Positions 1 through 6,538 of a stretch of 45,816 nt of DNA are shown piece after piece. The stretch covers positions 1-45,816 of the forward strand of contig CAJXUJ010000001.1 of the NCBI GenBank assembly GCA_913061025.1, read 5' to 3'. This DNA is from an uncultured Actinomycetes bacterium (GTDB lineage: Bacteria; Actinomycetota; Actinomycetes; S36-B12). The notes beneath the pieces are model-generated. The model saw nothing but the letters and a program-made list of their open reading frames with translations. It searched no databases and was not told the origin of the DNA. The position numbers were made by a program, and so were the translations under genes. Position 1 is the first letter of the stretch; each line of letters begins with the position of its first letter.

Positions 1-362
1 TGCCGGCCGGGCACCGCCGATCGGACAACGTCCCAGAAGGTGCCGGCGTACCGCTCGGCAACTGCTTGGACCAGCGCAAGAGTCTCCTCGGTCAGTGGCG
101 GGACGGCATCGACAACTCGTTCGATCGCCTTCGGTCGGTCGACATCAGCATCGCGTCGTCGTTCGATGACGTAGGCATCGCGCAGCCGCCCAGCAAAGCG
201 CACGCGAACACGGGACCCGACGACGGCCTCGGAATCGAGCTCGTCGGGAACCAGGTAGTCGAAATCCCGGTCGAGGTGCATAACCGCAAGATCGACGCGG
301 ACCCGTGCGATCGGATCCGCGGGCCCGATGTCGAGCCCGAGAGTGGTGCTGGCGCTAGACAC
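1..362 (-). CDS. priA: Primosomal protein N' (PriA), N-terminal part; rest of gene lies beyond the window start
   Basis: PriA reloads the replicative helicase at stalled forks and D-loops; actinobacterial homologues often lack helicase activity. Reading the complement from a GTG at 362 gives an open frame to the window edge (about 120 codons). It contains the 3'-BD domain hallmarks HLDRDFDYLVP (near residue 28), GSRVRVRFAGRL and RYAGTFWDVVR, all typical of actinobacterial PriA N-termini. The GTG overlaps the end of metK by 8 bp, so translation is probably coupled; no clear Shine-Dalgarno is visible. priA directly after metK is the standard actinobacterial order. The helicase domains are outside the window, so whether Walker motifs are intact cannot be judged. 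Identity is sure; the exact start is less so. Confidence 0.88.
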   Translation of the reverse strand, partial: MSSASTTLGLDIGPADPIARVRVDLAVMHLDRDFDYLVPDELDSEAVVGSRVRVRFAGRLRDAYVIERRRDADVDRPKAIERVVDAVPPLTEETLALVQAVAERYAGTFWDVVRSAVPGR

Positions 363-1605
363 CCGAGGCGGCGCGCAGGTCTTCCGCTCGGTCGGTGGCC
401 TCCCAGGTAAAGGTCGGGCCGACCTCGCTACGCGACGCAGGATCGTCGGAGTCCAGCAGTTGGTTCACACCCTGCGGACGACCGAAGTGACCGTAGGCGC
501 TGGTGATCCGGTAGATCGGGCGCAGCAGGTCGAGGTCGCGGATGATCGCGGCTGGGCGCAGGTCGAAGACCTTGAGGACCGCTTCTTGGATCTGCTCGTC
601 GCTCATGATGCCGGTGCCGAAGGTTTCGACGAAGACGCCGACCGGGTGCGAGACGCCAATGGCGTACGCGACCTGGACCTCGCAGCGGGTAGCAAGCCCC
701 GCGGCAACAACGTTCTTGGCAACCCAACGCATCGCATAGGTGGCCGAGCGGTCGACCTTTGACGGATCCTTGCCCGAGAACGCACCACCACCATGGCGAG
801 CCATGCCGCCGTAGGTGTCGACGATGATCTTGCGTCCGGTGAGACCAGCGTCGCCCATCGGGCCACCAACCTCGAATCGGCCGGTCGGGTTGACCAGGAG
901 TCGGTAGTCGCGGCTGTCCACGTCGAAGGTCTCGAGGATTGGCTCGACCACATGCCGACGAATGTCTGGGGCGAGGGTCTTGTCGAGGTCGATCTCGGCG
1001 GCGTGCTGGCTGCTGACGACGATGGTGTCGATGCCCATCGGCTTGTCGTCCTCGTCGTAACGGATGGTGACCTGGGTCTTGCCGTCCGGACGCAGGTAGT
1101 CCAGCGTGCCGTCCTTGCGCTTGGCGGTGAGCTGCTCGCTGAGGCGGTGCGCCATTGAGATCGGTAGCGGCATGAGCTCGGGGGTGTCGGTGCACGCGTA
1201 GCCGAACATCAGACCCTGGTCACCGGCGCCCTGGCGGTCCAGCGGATCCTCGCTGCCGTCGGCGCGCTCCTCGTAGGCGTCGTCGACACCCTGCGCGATA
1301 TCCGGGGACTGCTTACCGATCGAGACGCTGATGCCGCAGGACTCGCCGTCGAAGCCCTTAACCGAGGAGTCGTAGCCGATGCCGAGCACCGCCTGACGCA
1401 CGAGGTTCATGACGTCTGCGAAGCCCTCAGTGGTCACCTCGCCGGCGACGTGCACCTGACCAGTAGTCAGCATCGTCTCCACGGCCACACGGCTGCGGGG
1501 ATCCTGTCGGAGCAGGTCGTCGAGAATGGCGTCGCTGATTTGGTCGGCCATCTTGTCCGGATGACCCTCAGTAACCGACTCGGATGTGAAAAGACGTTGC
1601 GACAC
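355..1605 (-). CDS. metK: S-adenosylmethionine synthetase (MetK)
   Basis: Makes S-adenosylmethionine, the main methyl donor, from methionine and ATP in the cytoplasm. 416 aa, normal family length. The N-terminal GHPDK (residues 14-18) carries the catalytic His and Mg-binding Asp; the P-loop-like GGGAFSGKDPSKVDRSA lies near residues 270-290, followed by the conserved C-terminal AYAIGVSHPVGVFVET. The GTG start at 1605 is supported by a strong Shine-Dalgarno (AGGGAG, about 6 nt upstream). A 56-bp gap separates it from coaBC and holds a GC-rich hairpin (separate entry). priA follows with an 8-bp overlap. Assignment is secure. Confidence 0.97.
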   Translation of the reverse strand: MSQRLFTSESVTEGHPDKMADQISDAILDDLLRQDPRSRVAVETMLTTGQVHVAGEVTTEGFADVMNLVRQAVLGIGYDSSVKGFDGESCGISVSIGKQSPDIAQGVDDAYEERADGSEDPLDRQGAGDQGLMFGYACTDTPELMPLPISMAHRLSEQLTAKRKDGTLDYLRPDGKTQVTIRYDEDDKPMGIDTIVVSSQHAAEIDLDKTLAPDIRRHVVEPILETFDVDSRDYRLLVNPTGRFEVGGPMGDAGLTGRKIIVDTYGGMARHGGGAFSGKDPSKVDRSATYAMRWVAKNVVAAGLATRCEVQVAYAIGVSHPVGVFVETFGTGIMSDEQIQEAVLKVFDLRPAAIIRDLDLLRPIYRITSAYGHFGRPQGVNQLLDSDDPASRSEVGPTFTWEATDRAEDLRAASGV

Positions 1606-1631
1606 GAGACTCCCTCAGCAGCGAAAACAGG

Positions 1632-1655
1632 CGGGGCCGAGCCCCGTTCGGCTCG
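1632..1655 (-). terminator. Hairpin pair between coaBC and metK; terminator- or attenuator-like
   Basis: On the minus strand, just after the coaBC stop, two inverted repeats share sequence. The first, CGAGCC-6 nt-GGCTCG, spans 1655-1638. The second, CGGGGC-TCG-GCCCCG, spans 1646-1632 and is followed by a TTTT run at 1627-1624. They cannot form together. The second looks like a weak intrinsic terminator; the first would compete with it. Whether this ends coaBC transcripts or tunes read-through into metK is inference. Confidence 0.45.
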
Positions 1656-1661
1656 TGGAGT

Positions 1662-2885
1662 CTAGCGATCTGCGGTGATGATGTCCCATAAGCCGTCCGC
1701 CGCGTCAGCTTTGCTGACCCCGGTGAGGTGAGCACGCTCCCCTTCGGCGGACAGGATCAGAATCGAGGTGGACGATTCCCCGAAGACGGCCCCACCCGAG
1801 ACCTCGTTCGCAACGAGGTAATCGCAGCCCTTGCGGGCGAGTTTCGCTTGTGCTCGCTCGGCCAGCGTTTCGCCGTCATGCGGGGTCTCGGCGGCAAAGC
1901 CGACGACGACGGGACGAGTCGCCGATCCCCGCTTGGCCACGATCTCGGCGAGCACGTCGGTGGTCTGTTCCAAGATCAGCTGGGGTGCAGCCCCATCGAG
2001 GGACTCCTTGGTGATCTTGCCTTCGCCGGAGGTGACCGGCCGGAAGTCGGCCACCGCGGCCGCCATGACGACGACGTCCGGGTCCTGTCCGGCGATGGCA
2101 TCGTGCATCGCCACGCGCAGTTCTTCGGCCGTGCCGATCTCGATCACCGTGCAGCCGGGTGGGACGGGATCCTCGGTATTCCCGACCACGAGCGTCACCG
2201 AGGCCCCGCGTGCGAGTGCGGTCCTAGCGAGCGCGAAGCCTTGACGCCCGCTGCTGCGGTTACCGAGGAAGCGGACGTCGTCCCAGGGCTCTTGAGTACC
2301 ACCCGCGCTAATGACGATGTGGGTTCCGGCGAGGTCGAGGCCGGTGCGAGATCTGTCGCTGCGGAGAAGTTCGCGGACCATGTCGGCGATCAGTGAGGGA
2401 TCGGGAAGCCGACCGGGACCGGAGTCCGCTCCGGTCAGCCGGCCATCGTCGGGATCCAGGACGATCGCACCACGCTCACGCAGGGTGCGGACGTTCGCCT
2501 GAGTAGCCGGGTGCTGCCACATCTCCGTGTGCATGGCGGGGGCGATGATCACCGGGCCGTGGGCCGTCAGGAGAACGTTGGTGAGCAGATCGTTAGCGAT
2601 GCCGTGAGCCGCTCGAGCCAGGAAATCGGCCGTTGCCGGGGCGATGACGACGGCATCGGCCTGCTGACCGAGGCGCACGTGGGGCACGTCCTGGGCGGCG
2701 GTCCACACGTCGGTGGCGACCGGGCGCCCGGAGAGCGCAGCCCAGGTGGGTTCGCCCACGAAGTTCAAAGCAGAAGAGGTCGGGACAACAGTGACGTCCA
2801 CACCCGATTCCCGGAGCTCACGTAACAAGGTGACCGCTTTGTAAGCGGCGATGCCTCCGGTGACCCCGAGGACGATCTCGGTCAT
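1662..2885 (-). CDS. coaBC: Bifunctional phosphopantothenoylcysteine decarboxylase / phosphopantothenate-cysteine ligase (CoaBC, Dfp)
   Basis: Catalyses two successive steps of coenzyme A synthesis: CoaB joins cysteine to 4'-phosphopantothenate and CoaC decarboxylates the product using FMN. 407 aa. The N-terminal flavoprotein half (about 1-185) starts VLGVTGGIAAYKAV, has the likely catalytic His69 (PHVRL) and PAMHTEMW (116-123). The ligase half (about 186-407) has SAGGTQEPWDDVRFLGNRSS and AAAVADFRP...KITKE. The equivalents of the E. coli Dfp substrate Asn (PAMN) and flap Cys (ACGD) are His119 and the stretch TGAD. I believe this variant is common in Actinobacteria, but it differs from the textbook enzyme. 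It follows rpoZ by 17 bp, the usual rpoZ-coaBC-metK order. Confidence 0.95.
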   Translation of the reverse strand: MTEIVLGVTGGIAAYKAVTLLRELRESGVDVTVVPTSSALNFVGEPTWAALSGRPVATDVWTAAQDVPHVRLGQQADAVVIAPATADFLARAAHGIANDLLTNVLLTAHGPVIIAPAMHTEMWQHPATQANVRTLRERGAIVLDPDDGRLTGADSGPGRLPDPSLIADMVRELLRSDRSRTGLDLAGTHIVISAGGTQEPWDDVRFLGNRSSGRQGFALARTALARGASVTLVVGNTEDPVPPGCTVIEIGTAEELRVAMHDAIAGQDPDVVVMAAAVADFRPVTSGEGKITKESLDGAAPQLILEQTTDVLAEIVAKRGSATRPVVVGFAAETPHDGETLAERAQAKLARKGCDYLVANEVSGGAVFGESSTSILILSAEGERAHLTGVSKADAADGLWDIITADR

Positions 2886-2902
2886 GCCGACCGCTGGTCC
2901 GA

Positions 2903-3247
2903 CTACTCGGAATCCTCGCCCGCGGCGAACGGATCGGCTGCTGCAACTGCCTGCGCGGCTGCCTGCTCCTCTGCGGCTTCCGCAGCGGCCTGGGCTGGAT
3001 CGAAGGGTTCGGCGGTGAGAAGACCCGCATCGATCTCACGCATGGCGATCGAAAGCGGCTTCTCTTGAACGTAGGTCTCAACGAGCGGGCCTACGTACTC
3101 GAGTAGCCCTTCACCGAGCTGGGAGTAGTAGGCGTTGATCTGGCGCGCGCGCTTGGCGGCGTAGCTCACCAACGAGTACTTGGAGTCGGTCTTCTCCAAC
3201 AGCGCGTCGATCGAGGGATAGGTGATGCCCTCAGGTTGGGAAGTCAC
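2903..3247 (-). CDS. rpoZ: RNA polymerase omega subunit
   Basis: Small RNA polymerase subunit that helps assemble and stabilise beta-prime. 114 aa from a GTG at 3247, giving MTSQPEGITYPSIDALLEKT; the longer upstream reading (to 3373) is low-complexity Arg-rich and runs into gmk, so it was not used. The omega core is clear: DSKYSLVSYAAKRARQIN at about 20-37, then a partner segment YVQEKPLSIAMREI. The Ala/Glu-rich tail (AAAEAAEEQAAAQAVAAADPF) is typical of actinobacterial omega. It lies between gmk and coaBC, its standard place. A 71-bp gap with a strong hairpin separates it from gmk, so it may have its own promoter; none was convincingly identified. Confidence 0.93.
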   Translation of the reverse strand: MTSQPEGITYPSIDALLEKTDSKYSLVSYAAKRARQINAYYSQLGEGLLEYVGPLVETYVQEKPLSIAMREIDAGLLTAEPFDPAQAAAEAAEEQAAAQAVAAADPFAAGEDSE

Positions 3248-3291
3248 AGAGATTGCCCCATTCGTGGTGTCTTGATGTTCTGCGTGCAATC

Positions 3292-3309
3292 CGCGCCGTG
3301 TTCGGCGCG
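3292..3309 (-). terminator. Perfect 7-bp GC hairpin between gmk and rpoZ
   Basis: CGCGCCG-AACA-CGGCGCG on the minus strand, about 9 nt past the gmk stop. There is no T-run after it, so it is not a canonical intrinsic terminator. It could end or pause pyr operon transcripts, or protect the 3' end of the gmk message. Function is inferred from position and strength only. Confidence 0.4.
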
Positions 3310-3318
3310 AAGTGGCCG

Positions 3319-3909
3319 CTACCCGGACGAGGGTCCGCCCAAGCCGGCACACTCTACCAAGGCGGCGGCGCACTCTCCTACGTCGGCATTGACCAGGACG
3401 TAGTCGAACTCCCCCGCTGCAGCCAGTTCTTCCTCCGCCGCCGCGAGCCTGGCGCGTATTGCCTCGGGATCCTCGGTGCCACGTCCGGCGAGCCGGGCAC
3501 GCAGGACCGCTTCGCTCGGGGGTGCCAGGAAGATCAACGTGGCGTCCGGGACGGCCTTACGAACCTGCCGGGCCCCCTGGACCTCGATCTCGAGCAGCAC
3601 CGGTTGGCCGGCAGCTCGCCGCTTCTCCACAGCCGACCGCGGGGTGCCGTATCTATTGCCAGCGAATTCGGCCCATTCGAGCAGGCCATCGCCGTCGACC
3701 AACGCGGCGAATTCCTCCGGGGTCGTGAAGAAATACTCCACGCCCTCGGTCTCCCCCGCCCGCGGCGCGCGAGTTGTAGCCGACACCGAGAGCCACACGT
3801 GCGGGCACCGGCGCAGGACTTCGGCGACAACGGTGCTCTTGCCAACACCGGAAGGACCGCTGACGACGACGAGCGGAGGGTGACCGCCAGTGGTGGGTTC
3901 GCTACTCAT
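3319..3909 (-). CDS. gmk: Guanylate kinase
   Basis: Phosphorylates GMP to GDP with ATP. 196 aa from the ATG at 3909, which forms an ATGA overlap with the pyrF stop and so is preferred over an ATG four codons earlier. P-loop LVVVSGPSGVGKSTVV near residues 13-28; the GMP-binding region includes SVSATTRAPRAGETEGVEYFF and the conserved GNRYGTPRSAV. In most Actinobacteria mihF (actinobacterial integration host factor) sits between pyrF and gmk; here the two genes overlap, so it is absent from this site. A hairpin and 71-bp gap follow before rpoZ. Assignment is secure. Confidence 0.96.
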   Translation of the reverse strand: MSSEPTTGGHPPLVVVSGPSGVGKSTVVAEVLRRCPHVWLSVSATTRAPRAGETEGVEYFFTTPEEFAALVDGDGLLEWAEFAGNRYGTPRSAVEKRRAAGQPVLLEIEVQGARQVRKAVPDATLIFLAPPSEAVLRARLAGRGTEDPEAIRARLAAAEEELAAAGEFDYVLVNADVGECAAALVECAGLGGPSSG

Positions 3910-4625
3910 GCGGGCCGACAATCGGCAGCGATTGCTTCGGCCGCGGAGCCGACGTCTGGCTGCCCGGTGATGGGGCGGCCGATGACCAGCAGGTCAGCGC
4001 CGTCGGCGAGCGCCTGCTCGGGCGTAGCGGCGCGACGCTGGTCATTGGCCTCTGCCCCCGCGGGACGGATTCCAGGAGTGATCAGATGGACGTCTGAGGG
4101 AACGAATGCGCGAAGCGATGCGACCTCCTGCGGTGAACACACCAGCGCGCGCGCTCCAGCATCAAGTGCAAGCCTGGCCCAGCGACCCACAATTTCCTCG
4201 GGGCTGCCATCGATGCCAAGTGCACGGGTTTGATCAGAGTCCAAACTGGTGAGCAGCGTTACCGCCGTGATGCGCGTGTCCGGAAGTGCCTCGGCCGCCT
4301 CTGTAATCATCTCCGGCCCCCCGGAGGCGTGCACGGTCAGGTACGCCGGATTCAACGAGGCGACCGACCTCGCGGCCCCGCGCACGGTGGCCGGGATGTC
4401 GTGCAATTTGAGATCCAAGAAAACATCGATGTTGTCGTGACCGGCACCCGAGGCAGCGGCTCGTGCGACGTCCACACTGCGATGACCGTCACGACAGAAT
4501 GCCTCCAGCCCAACCTTGACGCAACGCACGTGCGGGGCGACAGATTCGGCCCAGTCCGACATTGTCGGCAGGTCCGGTGCATCAAGCGCCACAGCAATCG
4601 GTGCGTACTGCGGTGTGTCAGACAC
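3906..4625 (-). CDS. pyrF: Orotidine-5'-phosphate decarboxylase, short (type 1) form
   Basis: Last step of UMP synthesis: decarboxylates OMP to UMP. 239 aa beta/alpha barrel. The catalytic Lys-Asp network is in FLDLKLHDIPATV (about residues 68-80), and the phosphate-gripping end includes LITPGIRP and LLVIGRPITG. This is the short type-1 enzyme family as in E. coli and Bacillus. Streptomyces and Mycobacterium usually carry the longer type-2 enzyme (about 280 aa), so this is a notable difference. GTG start at 4625, 15 bp after pyrD; it overlaps gmk by 4 bp at its 3' end. Confidence 0.94.
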   Translation of the reverse strand: MSDTPQYAPIAVALDAPDLPTMSDWAESVAPHVRCVKVGLEAFCRDGHRSVDVARAAASGAGHDNIDVFLDLKLHDIPATVRGAARSVASLNPAYLTVHASGGPEMITEAAEALPDTRITAVTLLTSLDSDQTRALGIDGSPEEIVGRWARLALDAGARALVCSPQEVASLRAFVPSDVHLITPGIRPAGAEANDQRRAATPEQALADGADLLVIGRPITGQPDVGSAAEAIAADCRPA

Positions 4626-4640
4626 TGGGGCGATCTCCCG

Positions 4641-5684
4641 TCATTCGGTGATGAAGTCCCACTCATCGAGGGCGCTGGACTCCGGGGCCACCGGAATCGG
4701 GGCATCCTCACTTCGGTGCGCGTATCCGATCAGGTCCTCAACCTTGGAAAAGCCCCGGGCCTTGACTTCTTGCGCGAGCTCGTCGTGGATCCGAGCCGGT
4801 GCCTTGGGATCGTTGAAGACTGCCGTGCCAACCGACACGGCGGTTGCGCCGGCCAGCATGAATTCCAGGGCATCACGGCCGGATCGAATTCCGCCCATAC
4901 CGATGATCGGTACCTGCGGAAACGCTTGGCGAACCTGCCACACGCACCGCACAGCCACAGGCCGAATCGCCGGTCCCGAGAGACCACCGGTGACGCCCGC
5001 GAGCGCCGGGCGCATCGTCGACGTGTCGATCACCATGCCAAGCAACGTGTTGATCAGGGACAGGCCCGTGGCTCCCGCTTTGATGACCGAATCGGCAATC
5101 TCCACGATGTCGGTGACATCTGGAGAGAGTTTCGCGAAGATCGGAACCCGGGAGTCTGAATTGCGGCGAACAGCCTGAACAACCTGCGCTGCCGATTCCG
5201 CTCGACACGCGAAGACCTGTCCGCGGTCAGCCACGTTCGGGCAGGAAATGTTGACCTCGATGGCCTCGAAACCGCCGGCAGCTCGGAGCTTGGATGCTAA
5301 ACGCGAGTACTCATCGACCGTCTCACCCGCGATGGAGATGATCGTGCGTGCTCCACGCTGGTTCAGCCACGCCAAATCGTTCTCGATAAAGGAATCAATG
5401 CCCGGGCCCTGCAGGCCGATCGAGTTGAGCATGCCGCTCGGCGTCTCGGACATGCGCGGCGTGGCCCGTCCGGCCCGGGGCTTGAGCATGATGCTCTTCG
5501 TCACGACGGCCCCGAGACGGGTGATGTCGAAAAAGCCGTCGAGTTCTCTGCCGGCTGCTGCGCACCCACTCGCGGTGAGGATCGGACTCGGCATCGGGAT
5601 ACCAGCAAGGTCCACCTGCATATCCGCCCCGGCATTGGAATCCGGATTCGATCTCGAACCCCCGAGGATCAACGCCCTACTCAT
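4641..5684 (-). CDS. pyrD: Dihydroorotate dehydrogenase, class 1B catalytic subunit (PyrD)
   Basis: Oxidises dihydroorotate to orotate; in class 1B enzymes electrons pass through PyrK to NAD+. 347 aa from the ATG at 5684, which makes an ATGA overlap with the pyrK stop. The reading carries about 21 extra N-terminal residues (MSRALILGGSRSNPDSNAGAD) and a longer C-terminus than the roughly 305-residue family norm. Key features: N-terminal NILTASGC-like segment PILTASGCAAAG, catalytic Cys in VNISCPNVAD (class 1, not the Ser of class 2), and the FMN phosphate site IIGMGGIRSGRDALEFMLAG. Adjacent pyrK confirms class 1B. MQVDLAG, 22 residues in, is an alternative start. Confidence 0.94.
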   Translation of the reverse strand: MSRALILGGSRSNPDSNAGADMQVDLAGIPMPSPILTASGCAAAGRELDGFFDITRLGAVVTKSIMLKPRAGRATPRMSETPSGMLNSIGLQGPGIDSFIENDLAWLNQRGARTIISIAGETVDEYSRLASKLRAAGGFEAIEVNISCPNVADRGQVFACRAESAAQVVQAVRRNSDSRVPIFAKLSPDVTDIVEIADSVIKAGATGLSLINTLLGMVIDTSTMRPALAGVTGGLSGPAIRPVAVRCVWQVRQAFPQVPIIGMGGIRSGRDALEFMLAGATAVSVGTAVFNDPKAPARIHDELAQEVKARGFSKVEDLIGYAHRSEDAPIPVAPESSALDEWDFITE

Positions 5685-6538
5685 GCGGACTCCTCAGCAT
5701 CAGGCGCCCCGAAAGCATCCGCGGGAATCGTGTTGATCTCCTGCCAGCGCACTCGATCGCCTCGGAACACCGGGCCGTCCACGCAGGATCGGACCATCCG
5801 GGTGACACCATCGTCACCAACGACGGGAAGCACGCACGTCATGCAGACTCCGATGCCACACGCCATCGATTCCTCGACGGCGCACTGACTGAACACACGG
5901 CGCTTGGTCGAGATCCGCGCAACTTCCGCCAGCATGGGCATCGGACCGCAGGCGTAGACGACATCTGCACCCGCACGCTCCATAACGTCGTCGAGCACAT
6001 CGGTGACTCTCCCCCGCACACCTGAACTGCCGTCGTCGGTGGTGATGGTCAAATGCGATGCAAGCCGCTTCAGATCAAGGACTCCGAAGAGCTTGTCCTC
6101 GGTTGAGGCCCCGACAACGATGTCCACCCGACAGCCGCGATCACGAAGGGCCTGGGCGAGAAGGAACAACGGGGCGCTTCCGTAGCCACCACCGACAAGG
6201 ACACACGAAACTCCCTGCTTCGGCAGGGTAAAGGGTCGTCCGAGCGGACCCACGAGGTTCACGGTGTCGTGGCGGCGTCGTTCGGACAGCCACTTGGTTC
6301 CTCGGCCTTGAATGGCAATCGCAACGTCGAGTGTTCCGCCGTAGACACCTCGCGAGGTCACCTGATGAATTGCAAACGCTCGCCGCAGCACCATGCTCGA
6401 CTCCTCGCCACCCATCGCCAACGTGATGAAGTGACCGGGTTGGACGGTCTCTGCAACGCCAGGGGCGGTCAACGAAAGAACGTGGTAATCACCTACGCGA
6501 CGGTTGTCGAGGATCTCCGAGACGATCTGCTGGGCCAT
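5681..6538 (-). CDS. pyrK: Dihydroorotate dehydrogenase electron-transfer subunit (PyrK)
   Basis: FAD and [2Fe-2S] protein that passes electrons from PyrD to NAD+. 285 aa from the ATG at 6538, which overlaps the carB stop (TGATG); a longer upstream reading runs inside carB and was rejected. Ferredoxin-reductase fold: FAD-binding barrel with GHFITLAMGG and LRRAFAIH (residues about 30-60), NAD-binding CVLVGGGYGSAPLFLLAQAL (about 130-150), and the cluster motif C-x4-C-x2-C-x15-C starting at ACGIGVCMTC. Together with pyrD this is a complete class 1B enzyme. Confidence 0.95.
   Translation of the reverse strand: MAQQIVSEILDNRRVGDYHVLSLTAPGVAETVQPGHFITLAMGGEESSMVLRRAFAIHQVTSRGVYGGTLDVAIAIQGRGTKWLSERRRHDTVNLVGPLGRPFTLPKQGVSCVLVGGGYGSAPLFLLAQALRDRGCRVDIVVGASTEDKLFGVLDLKRLASHLTITTDDGSSGVRGRVTDVLDDVMERAGADVVYACGPMPMLAEVARISTKRRVFSQCAVEESMACGIGVCMTCVLPVVGDDGVTRMVRSCVDGPVFRGDRVRWQEINTIPADAFGAPDAEESA

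Noticed and set aside
1..354. Treating the first 354 bases as intergenic
   Set aside because: The complement encodes an unmistakable PriA N-terminus running off the window.
1606..1661. SAM riboswitch before metK
   Set aside because: The 56-bp gap is too short for known classes and lacks their conserved motifs.
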